Notes: generated from the sequence alone by a model not told the origin. A stretch of DNA of 64,000 bases from Cupriavidus agavae (GCF_004217045.1 NZ_SGXM01000001.1:2046001-2110000), one strand, 5' to 3'; shown: positions 6,885 to 16,623, numbered from the stretch's first letter. A program made the numbers and translations.

Positions 6885-8669
6885 TCAGAACTGCTCCGCC
6901 GTCAACGCGTTCACCGGTTCGGCTCCCGCCACGATTGCCGCGCGGAGCGAGCCCGCCTGCGACAGGATGTGCTCGCCGAAGAAGTGCGCCGTGGCAATCT
7001 TCGCGTCGTGGAACGACGGATCTTCCGCCCGCTTCGCGTCGGCCGCCAGCATCGCGCGGCCAAACTGCCAGCCCGAGAGCACGATGCCGCAGAGCTTCAG
7101 GTAAGGCACGCTGCCAGCGAACACCGCGTTGGGATTCGACTTCGTGTTGTCGACCACGAACTGCACCACCGCTTCCAGCGCCTCGCGTCCCTGCTTCAGT
7201 TGCGCCGCCACGGCCGTGAAAGCCGCGCCGCCGTGCCGGCCCAGCGCCGCCTCGGTCTCGGCGATCTGCGCGCAGAGGTTGCGGGCCACGGCGCCGCCGT
7301 CACGCACGGTCTTGCGGCCTACCAGGTCATTGGCCTGAATCGCCGTCGTGCCTTCGTAGATCGGCAGGATGCGTGCATCGCGGTAGTGCTGCGCCGCGCC
7401 GGTTTCCTCGATGAAGCCCATGCCGCCGTGCACCTGCACGCCCAGGCTCGTCACGTCGATCGACAGTTCGGTGCTCCAGCCCTTCACGATCGGCACCAGG
7501 AACTCGTACAGCGCCATGTTCTGGCGGCGCACCGCCTCGTCGGGATGCTGGTGCGCGACGTCACTGGCCGCTGCCGCAAAATACGCCACGGCACGCGCGC
7601 CCTCGGTCAGCGCCCGCATCGTCATCAGCATGCGCCTGACGTCCGGATGGTGGATGATCGTCACGCCCTCGCGCGCCGAACCATCCACCGGGCGGCTCTG
7701 CACGCGGTCCTTCGCATACGCCACCGCCTGCTGGTAGGCGCGCTCGGACACTGCAATTCCCTGCATGCCCACCGAGAAGCGCGCCGAGTTCATCATGATG
7801 AACATGTACTCGAGGCCGCGGTTCTCCTCGCCCACCAGCGTGCCGATGGCGCCGCCATGATCGCCGAACTGCAGCACGGCAGTCGGGCTGGCCTTGATGC
7901 CGAGCTTGTGTTCGATCGACACGCACTGCACGTCGTTGCGCTCGCCCAGCGATCCATCGGCGTTGACCAGGAACTTGGGCACCGTGAACAGCGAGATGCC
8001 CTTGACGCCCTCGGGCGCGTTGGGCGTGCGCGCCAGCACCAGATGGACGATGTTCTTCGCCATGTCGTGCTCGCCGTACGTGATGAAGATCTTGGTGCCG
8101 AAAATCTTGTAGGTGCCGTCGCCCTGCGGCTCGGCGCGCGTGCGCACCGCGGCCAGGTCCGAGCCGGCTTGCGGCTCGGTCAGGTTCATCGTGCCCGTCC
8201 ACTCGCCCGAAATCAGCTTGGGCAGGAACGCCTGCTTGTGGGCGTCGGTGCCCGCAGTCAGCAGCGCCTCGATGGCGCCATCGGTCAGCAGCGGACACAG
8301 CGCGAACGACAGGTTGGCCGCGTTCAACATCTCGTTGCACGGCGTGGCCACCAGCTTGGGCAGGCCCTGGCCGCCAAAATCGGCCGGATGCAGCACACCC
8401 TGCCAGCCACCCTCGCCGAATTGGCGGAAAGCGTCCTTGAAGCCGGGCGTGGTGGTGACTTCGCCATCCTTCCAACTGCTCGGATCGAGATCGCCGGCGC
8501 GGTTCAGCGGCGCGACCACTTCCTCGTTGAAGCGCGCGGCTTCTTCCAGAATGGCTTGCGCGGTGTCGGGGGTGGCATCCTCGTAACCGGGGAGCTGGCT
8601 CAATTGCGCAAGGCCGGCCAGTTCGTTCATGGCGAACAGCATGTCCTTGAGCGGTGCACGGTAGGTCAT
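6885..8669 (-). CDS. acyl-CoA dehydrogenase, long (about 595-residue) type
   Basis: A 594-residue FAD-dependent acyl-CoA dehydrogenase of the long class that includes DmdC-like enzymes. The middle domain is seen in GTMNLTEPQAGSDLAAVRT and FGTKIFITYGEHDMA, and the C-terminal dehydrogenase domain in QVHGGMGFIEETGAAQHYRD followed by the YEGTTAIQANDL block. The last 120 residues are the extra C-terminal domain specific to this class. Electrons would go to ETF, encoded just upstream on the same strand (etfBA), although a terminator at 8688-8721 lies between. The start at 8669 has a good ribosome binding site (AGGAGA). Chain-length preference cannot be read from the sequence. Confidence 0.92.
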   Translation of the reverse strand: MTYRAPLKDMLFAMNELAGLAQLSQLPGYEDATPDTAQAILEEAARFNEEVVAPLNRAGDLDPSSWKDGEVTTTPGFKDAFRQFGEGGWQGVLHPADFGGQGLPKLVATPCNEMLNAANLSFALCPLLTDGAIEALLTAGTDAHKQAFLPKLISGEWTGTMNLTEPQAGSDLAAVRTRAEPQGDGTYKIFGTKIFITYGEHDMAKNIVHLVLARTPNAPEGVKGISLFTVPKFLVNADGSLGERNDVQCVSIEHKLGIKASPTAVLQFGDHGGAIGTLVGEENRGLEYMFIMMNSARFSVGMQGIAVSERAYQQAVAYAKDRVQSRPVDGSAREGVTIIHHPDVRRMLMTMRALTEGARAVAYFAAAASDVAHQHPDEAVRRQNMALYEFLVPIVKGWSTELSIDVTSLGVQVHGGMGFIEETGAAQHYRDARILPIYEGTTAIQANDLVGRKTVRDGGAVARNLCAQIAETEAALGRHGGAAFTAVAAQLKQGREALEAVVQFVVDNTKSNPNAVFAGSVPYLKLCGIVLSGWQFGRAMLAADAKRAEDPSFHDAKIATAHFFGEHILSQAGSLRAAIVAGAEPVNALTAEQF

Positions 8670-8687
8670 CGACGTCTCCTGATCTGT

Positions 8688-8721
8688 AAAAAAGCCGCTC
8701 GCGGGATACCCGGAACGGCTT
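8688..8721 (-). terminator. intrinsic terminator after etfBA
   Basis: On the minus strand, AAGCCG (8721-8716) pairs with CGGCTT (8697-8692), with an inner GGG/CCC pairing, followed by a run of T. It ends etfBA transcription between etfA and the acyl-CoA dehydrogenase gene. Confidence 0.75.
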
Positions 8722-8786
8722 CTTGTTCTTCTGTCCCGGCCGGATCATCCAGGGAAGTGGAAGATCCGGCTTGGGCGGGCTGTCGA

Positions 8787-9722
8787 TCAGCCCAGTGCGG
8801 CCACCAGTTCCGGCACCACGGTGTTCAGGTCGCCCACCAGGCCGTAGTCCGCCACCGAGAAAATCGGGGCTTCCGCGTCCTTGTTGATCGCCACGATCAC
8901 CTTGGAATCCTTCATGCCGGCCAGATGCTGGATCGCGCCGGAGATACCGACGGCGATGTACAGCTGCGGGGCCACGATCTTGCCGGTCTGGCCCACCTGG
9001 TAGTCGTTCGGCACGAAGCCGGCATCGACTGCCGCACGCGAGGCGCCCATGGCCGCGCCGAGCTTGTCGGCCAGCGGGGTCAGCACCTTCGTGTAGTTCT
9101 CGCCCGAGCCCACGCCACGGCCACCCGAGACGATGATCTTGGCGGCGGTCAGCTCCGGACGGTCGCTCTTGGTCACTTCACGCGACACGAATTGCGAGAT
9201 GCCCGCATCGGCCACGGCCGGCAGCGTTTCCACCGCAGCCGAGCCGCCTTCGGCGGCAGCCGGGTCGAACGCCGTGCCGCGCACGGTGATGACCTTGATC
9301 TTGTCGGCCGACTTCACCGTGGCAATCGCGTTGCCGGCGTAGATCGGACGCTCGAACGTGTCGGGCGAATCCACCTTGGTGATGTCCGACAGTTGGGCCA
9401 CGTCCAGCTTGGCGGCCACGCGCGGCAGGATGTTCTTGCCCGAGGCGGTCGCCGGGGCCAGGATGTGCGAGTAGTCGCTGGCGATGGCCAGGATCTGGTC
9501 GCCCACGTTCTCGGCCAGGCCATCGGCGAAGTACGGTGCGTCGGCCAGCAGGACCTTGGCCACGCCCGCGATCTTCGCGGCGGCATCGGCGGCGGCGCGG
9601 GCATTCGAGCCAGCCACCAGCACGTGGACATCGCCACCGCACTGGGTGGCTGCCGTCACGGCGTTCAGCGTGGCGGCCTTGATCGATTGGTTGTCGTGTT
9701 CAGCAATGACAAGTGCAGTCAT
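8787..9722 (-). CDS. etfA: electron transfer flavoprotein, alpha subunit
   Basis: The alpha subunit of ETF binds FAD and passes electrons from acyl-CoA dehydrogenases to ETF-ubiquinone oxidoreductase. It has 311 residues, beginning [20 protein letters not shown]. The C-terminal FAD domain carries the family signature: [43 protein letters not shown] and [20 protein letters not shown]. It lies 17 bases after etfB in the etfB-etfA operon. Confidence 0.97.
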   Translation of the reverse strand: MTALVIAEHDNQSIKAATLNAVTAATQCGGDVHVLVAGSNARAAADAAAKIAGVAKVLLADAPYFADGLAENVGDQILAIASDYSHILAPATASGKNILPRVAAKLDVAQLSDITKVDSPDTFERPIYAGNAIATVKSADKIKVITVRGTAFDPAAAEGGSAAVETLPAVADAGISQFVSREVTKSDRPELTAAKIIVSGGRGVGSGENYTKVLTPLADKLGAAMGASRAAVDAGFVPNDYQVGQTGKIVAPQLYIAVGISGAIQHLAGMKDSKVIVAINKDAEAPIFSVADYGLVGDLNTVVPELVAALG

Positions 9723-9739
9723 GTTCTATCTCCCCGCGC

Positions 9740-10489
9740 TCAGATGACCTTGGCTTCCGACTTCAGCTTCTGTACCAGCGTGGCCACGTCCGGGACCATC
9801 TGGCCAGCGCTGCGCTTGGCCGGTTCGACGACCTTCACGGTCGACAGGCGCGGCTTCACGTCCACGCCGAGATCTTCCGGCTTGACGGTTTCCAGCGGCT
9901 TCTTCTTCGCCTTCATGATGTTCGGCAGCGTCACGTAGCGCGGCTCGTTCAGGCGCAGGTCGGTGGTCACCACGGCCGGCAGCTTGACAGACAGTGTTTC
10001 CAGGCCGCCGTCGACTTCACGGGTCACCGATGCCTTGCCATCCGCCACCACGACCTTCGAGGCGAACGTTGCCTGCGGCAGGCCAGCCAGCGCAGCCAGC
10101 ATCTGGCCGGTCTGGTTCGAATCGTCGTCGATCGCCTGCTTGCCGAGGATCACCAGCTGCGGCTGTTCCTTGTCCACCAGGGCCTTGAGCAGCTTGGCCA
10201 CGGCCAGCGGCTGCAGGTCTTCGGCGGATTCCACCAGGATGCCGCGATCGGCACCGATGGCCATCGCGGTACGCAGCGTTTCCTGGCATTGCGCCACGCC
10301 GCACGATACGGCAACCACCTCGGTGACGACGCCGGCTTCCTTCAGGCGCACGGCCTCTTCCACGGCGATTTCGTCGAACGGGTTCATGCTCATCTTGACG
10401 TTGGCCAGGTCGACACCCGAGCCATCCGACTTCACGCGGACCTTGACGTTGTAGTCCACCACCCGCTTGACTGCGACGAGTACTTTCAT
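9740..10489 (-). CDS. etfB: electron transfer flavoprotein, beta subunit
   Basis: The beta subunit of ETF binds AMP structurally and docks to dehydrogenases. It has 249 residues from ATG 10489 ([19 protein letters not shown], the family start); the frame stays open 20 codons further up but without a better start. Signature regions are [17 protein letters not shown] and the recognition/ETF-beta motif around [20 protein letters not shown]. Co-transcribed with etfA. Confidence 0.96.
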   Translation of the reverse strand: MKVLVAVKRVVDYNVKVRVKSDGSGVDLANVKMSMNPFDEIAVEEAVRLKEAGVVTEVVAVSCGVAQCQETLRTAMAIGADRGILVESAEDLQPLAVAKLLKALVDKEQPQLVILGKQAIDDDSNQTGQMLAALAGLPQATFASKVVVADGKASVTREVDGGLETLSVKLPAVVTTDLRLNEPRYVTLPNIMKAKKKPLETVKPEDLGVDVKPRLSTVKVVEPAKRSAGQMVPDVATLVQKLKSEAKVI

Positions 10490-10538
10490 GCGCTCACTCC
10501 ACTGATAGCTGATAGTCCAAAGTTTTGAATCGCTCGCC

Positions 10539-10544
10539 ATTATA
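10539..10544 (-). promoter_or_regulatory. consensus -10 element upstream of etfB
   Basis: TATAAT on the minus strand, which would start transcripts about 43 bases upstream of the etfB ATG. No good -35 hexamer is visible at 17-18 bases, so either the -35 is weak or an activator is used. The 207-base gap 10490-10696 to metQ also holds a TTGCCGG/CCGGCAA dyad near 10603-10625. Confidence 0.45.
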
Positions 10545-10696
10545 ACCACCGGGGTGGCGGCGCTTTTGATTTTCGAACGATCGTACTATTTTATAGACAA
10601 AGAATTGCCGGGCATAGCCGGCAACTCGAAAAATCCCCACACATTGTGCCGCAGGATGCCCCGCGCGCCCAGTGTCTGGATGAAAACCCCTAGAAC

Positions 10697-11494
10697 TTAC
10701 CAGGCCGTAATGACCGATTCCTTGAAGGTGGTCTGCACGTACTGCTTGATTTCGGGCGAATGGTAGGCCTTCACGAGCTTGGCCACCCACGGCTTGTTCT
10801 TGTCGGCCTCGCGGATGGCGATCAGGTTCGCGTACGGACCCTTGGGGCCTTCGGTGGCGATGGCGTCACGCGTGGGCGACAGGCCTGCTGACTCGGCATA
10901 GTTGCCGTTGATCGCGGCAGCCTCGAGGTCGTCCAGCGAGCGCGGCAGCTGGGCGGCGTCCAGTTCCACGATCTTGATCTTCTTCGGGTTCTCGACGATA
11001 TCCAGCGGCGTGGCCTTGAGGCCGGCGTCGGCGCGCAGCTTGATCAGGCCCTTGGCCTGCAGCAGCAGCAGGCCACGGCCGCCGTTGGTGGGATCGTTCG
11101 GCACGCCAATGCGGGCGCCCTGCTTCACCTGGTCCAGCGACTTGATCTTCTTCGAGTAGACGCCCATCGGGAACGTCACCGTGAAGGCCACGTGCGTGAA
11201 CTTGTAGCCGCGATCCTTGATCTGGGCTTCGAGGTACGGCAGGTGCTGGTAGCTGTTGGCATCGAGGTCGCCAGCGGCCAGCGCGGCGTTCGGCTGGATA
11301 TAGTCGCTGAACTCCACGAGCTGGATGTTCAGGCCGTCCTTGGCCGCCACTTTCTTGACCTGTTCCATGATCTGCGCGTGCGGACCACCGGTCACGCCCA
11401 CCTTGATCGGCTTCTCCTGTGCGAACACGCCACCCGAAACCGCCACACCCAGCGCCAGTACCGCAGCGCTCTTCAGCACATTACGACGTTGCAT
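10697..11494 (-). CDS. metQ: methionine ABC transporter substrate-binding protein MetQ
   Basis: A 265-residue NLPA-family binding protein for D/L-methionine. It has a Sec signal peptide (MQRRNVLKSAAVLALGVAVSGG, cleaved after VFA) rather than the lipoprotein signal seen in E. coli MetQ. Family motifs are KVGVTGGPHAQIMEQVKKVA near the mature N-terminus, LDANSYQHLPYL, and VGVPNDPTNGGRGL-type sequence (IGVPNDPTNGGRGLLLLQ). The C-terminus retains the KPWVAKLVKAYHSPEIKQY block. It is the last gene of metN-metI-metQ, 47 bases after metI. Confidence 0.94.
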   Translation of the reverse strand: MQRRNVLKSAAVLALGVAVSGGVFAQEKPIKVGVTGGPHAQIMEQVKKVAAKDGLNIQLVEFSDYIQPNAALAAGDLDANSYQHLPYLEAQIKDRGYKFTHVAFTVTFPMGVYSKKIKSLDQVKQGARIGVPNDPTNGGRGLLLLQAKGLIKLRADAGLKATPLDIVENPKKIKIVELDAAQLPRSLDDLEAAAINGNYAESAGLSPTRDAIATEGPKGPYANLIAIREADKNKPWVAKLVKAYHSPEIKQYVQTTFKESVITAW

Positions 11495-11541
11495 TTCGAT
11501 TTACCCCGTTTTCCCTGTAGAAACTAAAGAATCAGCGATGC

Positions 11542-12195
11542 CTAGCGGTGGCTGATCCGGCGGACAAGCCAGTCGCCGAAGCTCTGCACCGCCTGCACGA
11601 ACACGATCAGGATCAGCACCACGGCGACCATGATCTCGGTGATATAGCGCTGGTACCCGTAGCGGATGCCCAGGTCGCCCAGCCCGCCGCCGCCAATGGC
11701 GCCGGCCATCGCCGAATAGCCAACCAGGCTTACGAACGTGATGGTCAGGCCCGCCACGATGCCCGGCATGGCCTCGGGCAGCAGCACCTTCCAGACGATC
11801 TGGCGCGTGGTGGCGCCCATCGACTGCGCCGCCTCCACGAGGCCCTTGTCCACCTCGCGCAGCGCCGCTTCCACCAGGCGCGCGATGAACGGCACGGCGG
11901 CGATGGTCAGTGGCACGATGGCCGCCGTGGTGCCGATCGACGAGCCCACGATGAAGCGCGTGAACGGAATCACCACCACCAGCAGGATGATGAACGGGAT
12001 CGAGCGCACCGCGTTCACCACCACGCCGATGGTGCGGTTGAACAGCGGGTGGGACAGCACGCCACCGTTGTTGGTCAGGTGCAGCAGCACGCCCAGCGGC
12101 ACGCCCAGCAGCGAGCCCACCACGCCGGAGATGCACACCATCAGCAGCGTCTCGTAGAACGACGAAAGAAAGAGGTCGAGCATTTCAGACCACAT
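11542..12195 (-). CDS. metI: methionine ABC transporter permease MetI
   Basis: A 217-residue inner-membrane permease with five to six hydrophobic segments. The coupling-helix (EAA) region reads [32 protein letters not shown], followed by the [32 protein letters not shown] block typical of MetI. Its start overlaps the end of metN by 11 bases, indicating translational coupling. Confidence 0.95.
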   Translation of the reverse strand: MWSEMLDLFLSSFYETLLMVCISGVVGSLLGVPLGVLLHLTNNGGVLSHPLFNRTIGVVVNAVRSIPFIILLVVVIPFTRFIVGSSIGTTAAIVPLTIAAVPFIARLVEAALREVDKGLVEAAQSMGATTRQIVWKVLLPEAMPGIVAGLTITFVSLVGYSAMAGAIGGGGLGDLGIRYGYQRYITEIMVAVVLILIVFVQAVQSFGDWLVRRISHR

Positions 12196-13219
12196 GTTCG
12201 AGCTCCTCCACCACTACGCCTTGTGTCTGCAGATAATCCATGGCCGCGCGCACGCTGGCCGGGTCCCCCGTGGCCATGATCGCCAGCGAGCCGAAAGCCT
12301 GGCCCTGGATCTCGTCGATATGGCCGTGCAGGATATTGAAATCGAGCCCATGCTGTCGGATGGCCTGCGCGAGCACCGGCTGGTCGACGTTGTCGCCCGT
12401 GAAGGCCAGCCGGTAGACGTGATCGCGGCCATTGCCGAGCCGGCTTTCCACGCGCTTGAGCACGCTGGCGGGTAGCTCCTGCGCGATCACGTCGCCGATC
12501 ATGGCGCGCGTGACCTCATGCTGCGGCCGCAGGAATACGTCGATCACCCGGCCGGTTTCCACCACCTGCCCGGCTTCCAGCACGGCCACGCGGTCGCAGA
12601 CCTGCTTGATCACTTCCATCTGGTGCGTGATCATCACGATGGTCAGCCCCAGTTCCTTGTTGATCTGCTTGAGCAGTTCGAGGATCGAGCGCGTGGTCTC
12701 GGGATCGAGTGCCGAGGTGGCCTCGTCCGACAGCAGCACCTTGGGCTTGCTGGCCAGCGCGCGGGCAATGCCGACGCGCTGCTTCTGGCCGCCGCTGATC
12801 TGCGCCGGAAAGCGGTCGCGCAGCGCGGACAGGCCCACCAGTTCGAGCAGCGGCTCCACCGTGGCGGCGATCTCCTGCTTCGACTTGCCCGCCAGTTCCA
12901 GCGGCAGCGCCACGTTGTCATAGACCGTGCGCGACGACAGCAGGTTGAAATGCTGGAAGATCATGCCGATCTCGCGCCGCGCGGCGCGCAGCGGCGCCTT
13001 GCCCAGCGCGGTCAGGTCCTGGCCGGCCACGATCACGCGGCCGCTCGTGGGCCGGTTCAGCAGGTTGATGGCGCGCACCAGCGTGCTCTTGCCGGCGCCG
13101 CTCCGGCCGATGATGCCGAAGACTTCACCGGCGGCGATGGAGAGGCTGACATCACGCAGCGCGTGCACTTCCCCCGACCCGCCGGGGAACCGCTGCGACA
13201 GCCCTTGCAATTCGATCAT
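12185..13219 (-). CDS. metN: methionine ABC transporter ATP-binding protein MetN
   Basis: A 344-residue ATPase driving methionine import. Walker A is GRSGAGKST near residue 40, the Q-loop region [24 protein letters not shown], the signature SGGQKQR, and Walker [16 protein letters not shown]. Residues about 250-344 form the NIL domain ([11 protein letters not shown] to LEHVV) that binds methionine and inhibits the transporter. The start at 13219 ([14 protein letters not shown]) gives the usual N-terminus. It has no Shine-Dalgarno sequence because the T-run of an intrinsic terminator immediately precedes it. First gene of metNIQ. Confidence 0.95.
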   Translation of the reverse strand: MIELQGLSQRFPGGSGEVHALRDVSLSIAAGEVFGIIGRSGAGKSTLVRAINLLNRPTSGRVIVAGQDLTALGKAPLRAARREIGMIFQHFNLLSSRTVYDNVALPLELAGKSKQEIAATVEPLLELVGLSALRDRFPAQISGGQKQRVGIARALASKPKVLLSDEATSALDPETTRSILELLKQINKELGLTIVMITHQMEVIKQVCDRVAVLEAGQVVETGRVIDVFLRPQHEVTRAMIGDVIAQELPASVLKRVESRLGNGRDHVYRLAFTGDNVDQPVLAQAIRQHGLDFNILHGHIDEIQGQAFGSLAIMATGDPASVRAAMDYLQTQGVVVEELEHVV

Positions 13220-13228
13220 TGGAAAACG

Positions 13229-13270
13229 AAAAAACGGCAACAGCGCGGGGTCTCCTGCGTTGTTGCCGTA
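13229..13270 (-). terminator. intrinsic terminator or attenuator directly 5' of metN
   Basis: Minus strand: ACGGCAAC (13270-13263) and GTTGCCGT (13241-13234) form the stem, with an inner CGCAGG/CCCGCG-type pairing, followed by TTTTTT (13234-13229). The T-run ends nine bases before the metN ATG. It may end transcription from the hydrolase gene at 13399-14322 or attenuate metNIQ. Further upstream (13279-13310) is a nested dyad ATGAAG...CGCAT-AAA-ATGCG...CTTCAT. Confidence 0.75.
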
Positions 13271-13398
13271 CTTATTTTTATGAAGCCCGCATTTTATGCG
13301 ATCCGCTTCATACCTCAAACGAGATTTTTACGATGGCGTTATGCGTTAGCGTCATATAGAACGCACGTAAATGACGCAAAAGTCATTTGCAGCGCAGG

Positions 13399-14322
13399 TC
13401 AAGCCTCCATCAGCACTTTGAGATGGGCCGATACACTGCGCGCCAGCGCGCTGAGGTTATAGCCGCCTTCCAGACAGCTCACGATGCGGCCCTGGGCGTG
13501 GGTCCGTGCCAACTGCACCAGTTGCTCCGTGATCCAGGCGTAGTCCTGTTCCACCAGCCCCATCTGTCCGAGGTCATCCTCGCGGTGCGCATCGAAGCCG
13601 GCCGAAATGAACAGCATCTCCGGCTTGAACTCGTTGAGGCGCGGCAGCCAGATCGTTTCCACCACCTCGCGTACGGCCATTCCGTTGGTATAGGCCGGCA
13701 GCGGGATGTTCGACATGTTGGTCGCCAGATGCTCGGTACCGCTGTAAGGATAGAAGGGATGCTGGAAGAAACTGCACATCATGACGCGGGGATCGTCGCG
13801 GAATGCCGATTCCGTACCGTTACCGTGGTGCACGTCGAAATCGACCACGGCCACGCGTGCCAGCCCGTGGGCCTCCAGCGCGTGGCGCGCCGCGATGGCC
13901 ACGTTGTTGAAGAAACAGAAGCCCATGGCGCGGTCCGGTTCGGCGTGGTGGCCGGGCGGACGCACGCAGCAGAACGCGTTCTCGATCTCGCCGGCCATCA
14001 CCGCATCGGTCGCCGCCACGGCCGCGCCGGCCGCATGGGTGGCGGCGGACAGCGTGTGGCAGTTCATCGACGTATCGGGATCGATCGGGAAATAGCCCGT
14101 CGAGGGGCTGTTGCCGCTCAGGCTGGCCACGTACTCGGGCCGGTGCACGCGCTCGATCTGGTCCTCGGTGGCGGCCGGGGCCTCGCGCCGGTCGAGCAGG
14201 CCATCCATCCCATGCGAAATCAGATGGTCCTCGATGGCCTGCAGCCGTTCCGGGCACTCGGGATGGAAATGTCCCATCTCGTGCAACAGGAACGACGGAT
14301 GCGTGTAGTAGCCCGTTGGCAT
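13399..14322 (-). CDS. histone deacetylase-family (arginase/deacetylase fold) amidohydrolase
   Basis: A 307-residue zinc-dependent deacetylase of the bacterial acetylpolyamine amidohydrolase / class II HDAC-like family. Conserved pieces are HPECPERLQAIEDHL, the active-site CCVRPPGHHAEPDRAMGFC block with the paired histidines, the metal ligands in VAVVDFDVHHGNGT, and ISAGFDAHREDDLGQM with the third ligand Asp. The start at 14322 (MPTGYYTHPSFLLHEMGHFH) is chosen over the longer frame because family similarity begins there. Substrate unknown; acetylated polyamines or small amides are likely. Single gene, divergent from mltB. Confidence 0.92.
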   Translation of the reverse strand: MPTGYYTHPSFLLHEMGHFHPECPERLQAIEDHLISHGMDGLLDRREAPAATEDQIERVHRPEYVASLSGNSPSTGYFPIDPDTSMNCHTLSAATHAAGAAVAATDAVMAGEIENAFCCVRPPGHHAEPDRAMGFCFFNNVAIAARHALEAHGLARVAVVDFDVHHGNGTESAFRDDPRVMMCSFFQHPFYPYSGTEHLATNMSNIPLPAYTNGMAVREVVETIWLPRLNEFKPEMLFISAGFDAHREDDLGQMGLVEQDYAWITEQLVQLARTHAQGRIVSCLEGGYNLSALARSVSAHLKVLMEA

Positions 14323-14450
14323 TGTCGTTTGCGGGTCAAGTTTGTCTCCAGACGTTACGTTAGCACAGGACGTGCCCGCGCTCAGCGCGCGCCGCGGGGC
14401 GTCAGCGGTAGCCCTTCCGCTATACTCGGACCCGACTTGCAAAGGACAAC

Positions 14451-15557
14451 ATGACCGACCAACAGCGCTCCCTGCGCCGCCCGCTGCTGGGCGCCGCACT
14501 CACCGCTGCCGCATTGGGACTGTGCGGCGTTTCTCCCAGCCTGCTTGCCGCCGGCAAGCGCCGCGTGAGCGTCCGGGAAGAGGAAATCGAACCGGGCCGC
14601 TACCAGAATCATCCGCATGCGCGTGCGTTCATCGACGAGATGGTGGCCCGCAACGGCTTCCCGCGCGCCGAACTCGAATCGTATTTTGGCCAGGCCGTGT
14701 ACTCGGCAACCGTGTCGCGGCTGATCATGCCGCCGACGACGCCGGGCAAGAAAAGCTGGCGCGCCTATCGCTCGCGCTTCATCGAGCCAATCCGCATCAA
14801 CGCCGGCGTCCGCTTCTGGCAGCAGAACCGCGAAACCCTGCGCCGCGCCGAGGCCGAGTTCGGCGTGCCGGCCTCGGTCATCGTCGGCATCATCGGCGTT
14901 GAAACGATCTACGGCCGGGACATGGGCACGTTCCGCGTGATCGATTCGCTGTCGACGCTGGCCTTCGACTATCCGGACACCCCCAACCGGGCCGCCCGCA
15001 CCAAGCTGTTCCGAGACCAACTGGCCGACTACCTGCTCTGGTGCCGCGACACGAAGACCGACGTGTTCTCGGTGCTCGGCTCCTACGCCGGCGCGGTGGG
15101 CATTCCGCAGTTCATGCCCACGAGCCTGCGCGAGTATGCCGTCGACTATGACGGCGACCGCCATGTGGACCTGCGCAACAGCCCGACCGACGCGATTGGC
15201 AGCGTCGGGCGCTTCCTGCAGCTACATGGATGGGAGGCGGGCCGCCCGGTGGCGTGGCGCATTGCCAGCGACGCCGGCAGCCTGGGCGTGGCTGCGGCAG
15301 CCGCCGACGGCGAGCCGTGGCCGACCCGCACGCTGAACCAGCTCACGCGCGCCGGACTGCGCGTGGACGAGCCGATCGACCTGCAACGCGAAGGGGAAAC
15401 CGGGGTATTGGTGGTGGATCTGCCGACGCCGGACCAGCCCGTGGAGTACATGATCGGGCTGCGCAATTTCTATGTGCTGACGCGGTACAACCGGAGCTTC
15501 TTCTACGCGCTGTCGGTGTACCAGCTTGGAGAAGCGGTGAAGGCGGCGATGGGCTGA
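14451..15557 (+). CDS. mltB: membrane-bound lytic murein transglycosylase B
   Basis: A 368-residue enzyme that cleaves peptidoglycan glycan strands to form 1,6-anhydro-muropeptides. A Sec-type signal (MTDQQRSLRRPLLGAALTAAALG) precedes the SLT_2 domain. The catalytic Glu is in IVGIIGVETIYGRDMGTF; other family blocks are VFSVLGSYAGAVGIPQFMPTSLREYAVDYDGD and IGLRNFYVLTRYNRSFFYALSVYQL at the C-terminus. The signal has no clear lipobox Cys at its cleavage site (C25 lies in LGLCGVSP and is a weak candidate). TATACT at 14421-14426 is a likely -10 element. Confidence 0.94.
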   Translation: MTDQQRSLRRPLLGAALTAAALGLCGVSPSLLAAGKRRVSVREEEIEPGRYQNHPHARAFIDEMVARNGFPRAELESYFGQAVYSATVSRLIMPPTTPGKKSWRAYRSRFIEPIRINAGVRFWQQNRETLRRAEAEFGVPASVIVGIIGVETIYGRDMGTFRVIDSLSTLAFDYPDTPNRAARTKLFRDQLADYLLWCRDTKTDVFSVLGSYAGAVGIPQFMPTSLREYAVDYDGDRHVDLRNSPTDAIGSVGRFLQLHGWEAGRPVAWRIASDAGSLGVAAAAADGEPWPTRTLNQLTRAGLRVDEPIDLQREGETGVLVVDLPTPDQPVEYMIGLRNFYVLTRYNRSFFYALSVYQLGEAVKAAMG

Positions 15558-15575
15558 CGCCGGTGGAGATGTGCT

Positions 15576-15604
15576 CCCCTCTCCCGCAAGCGGCGGGAAA
15601 GGGG
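15576..15604. terminator. stem-loop between convergent mltB and cysM
   Basis: CCCCTCTCCCGC (15576-15587) pairs with GCGGGAAAGGGG (15593-15604) with a single mismatch. It lies between the stop codons of two convergent genes, so it probably ends or protects both transcripts, although T-runs are weak. Similar CCCCTCTCCCGC hairpins are dispersed in many GC-rich proteobacterial genomes. Confidence 0.5.
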
Positions 15605-15614
15605 AAAGAACCCA

Positions 15615-16517
15615 TCAAGCCGGAAACACGCCCGTCGATAGATACCGATCGCCCCGATCGCAGACCACGAACACGATCGTGGCGTTCTCCACTTCCTCTG
15701 CCACGCGCAGCGCCACGCACAGCGCGCCCGCCGCCGAGATTCCGCAGAAAATTCCCTCTTCCCGAGCCATGCGGCGCGCCATGTGTTCGGCATCGGCCTG
15801 CGTCACCGGCTCCTGGCGGTCGACCAGCTTGTCATCGTAGATCTTCGGCAGATAGGCTTCCGGCCACTTGCGGATGCCCGGAATACGCGAGCCCTCCGCG
15901 GGCTGGGCGCCGATGATCTGGATGGCGGAATTCTGTTCCTTGAGATAGCGTGACACGCCCGTGATGGTGCCGGTCGTGCCCATGGCGGACACAAAGTGCG
16001 TGATGCGGCCCTCGGTATCGCGCCACAGTTCGGGGCCGGTGGTCTCGTAGTGCGCGAGCGGATTGTCCGGATTGGCGAACTGGTCGAGGATAACGCCCTT
16101 GCCTTCGCGCTCCATGGCATCGGCCAGGTCCCGCGCGTACTCCATGCCGCCTTTGACCGGCGTCAGGATGATCTCGGCGCCATAGGCAGCCATGCTCTGG
16201 CGGCGCTCAAGGCTCAGGTCCTCGGGCATGATCAGCACCATCCGATAGCCGCGTACCGCCGCGGCCATGGCCAGCGCAATGCCGGTATTGCCGGACGTCG
16301 CCTCGATCAGCGTGTCGCCGGGCTTGATGCGGCCGCGCGCCTCGGCACGGCTGATCATCGACAGCGCCGGCCGGTCCTTGACGGAGCCAGCCGGGTTGTT
16401 GCCCTCGAGCTTGCCGAGAATCACGTTGCCGCGCGCCTCGATGGCGGCACCGGGAATGCGTTGCAGTCTGACCAGCGGCGTGTTGCCGATGGTGTCTTCA
16501 ATCGTTTTATAGGCCAT
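15615..16517 (-). CDS. cysM: cysteine synthase B (O-acetylserine sulfhydrylase)
   Basis: A PLP enzyme that makes cysteine from O-acetylserine (or O-phosphoserine) and sulfide or thiosulfate. 300 residues, the usual CysM length. The PLP lysine is in NNPAGSVKDRPALSM near residue 45; the substrate loop is EATSGNTGIALAMAAAVRGY; the phosphate-binding loop is SAMGTTGTITGVSRYL. The short C-terminus (FVVCDRGDRYLSTGVFPA) matches CysM rather than CysK. Single gene, 106 bases downstream of the NCS2 permease. Confidence 0.95.
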   Translation of the reverse strand: MAYKTIEDTIGNTPLVRLQRIPGAAIEARGNVILGKLEGNNPAGSVKDRPALSMISRAEARGRIKPGDTLIEATSGNTGIALAMAAAVRGYRMVLIMPEDLSLERRQSMAAYGAEIILTPVKGGMEYARDLADAMEREGKGVILDQFANPDNPLAHYETTGPELWRDTEGRITHFVSAMGTTGTITGVSRYLKEQNSAIQIIGAQPAEGSRIPGIRKWPEAYLPKIYDDKLVDRQEPVTQADAEHMARRMAREEGIFCGISAAGALCVALRVAEEVENATIVFVVCDRGDRYLSTGVFPA

Positions 16518-16623
16518 GGTGCGGGGTCGTCAGTATTCGTCGGCCATTGTAATCCACCCACCTTACCCGCACCGGGCGCCGGGCCATTCCGGCCCGGCCG
16601 GCCCGCGCCAATGACGCGGTGGG

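Noticed and set aside
6969..9938. 989-codon open frame on the plus strand opposite the acyl-CoA dehydrogenase and etf genes
   Set aside because: Antisense shadow of GC-rich codon use; product is His/Arg/Gln-rich without domains, while the minus strand encodes clear families. The same applies to long frames at 19907-22177 (+), 23998-26124 (+), 33854-36412 (+), 46047-49091 (-), 49092-50633 (-), 55826-58105 (-) and 58227-60296 (+).
13220..13398. Known SAM riboswitch upstream of metN
   Set aside because: I could not match the sequence to a named SAM riboswitch consensus by eye; only the terminator and a dyad are supported. A covariance-model search would decide.
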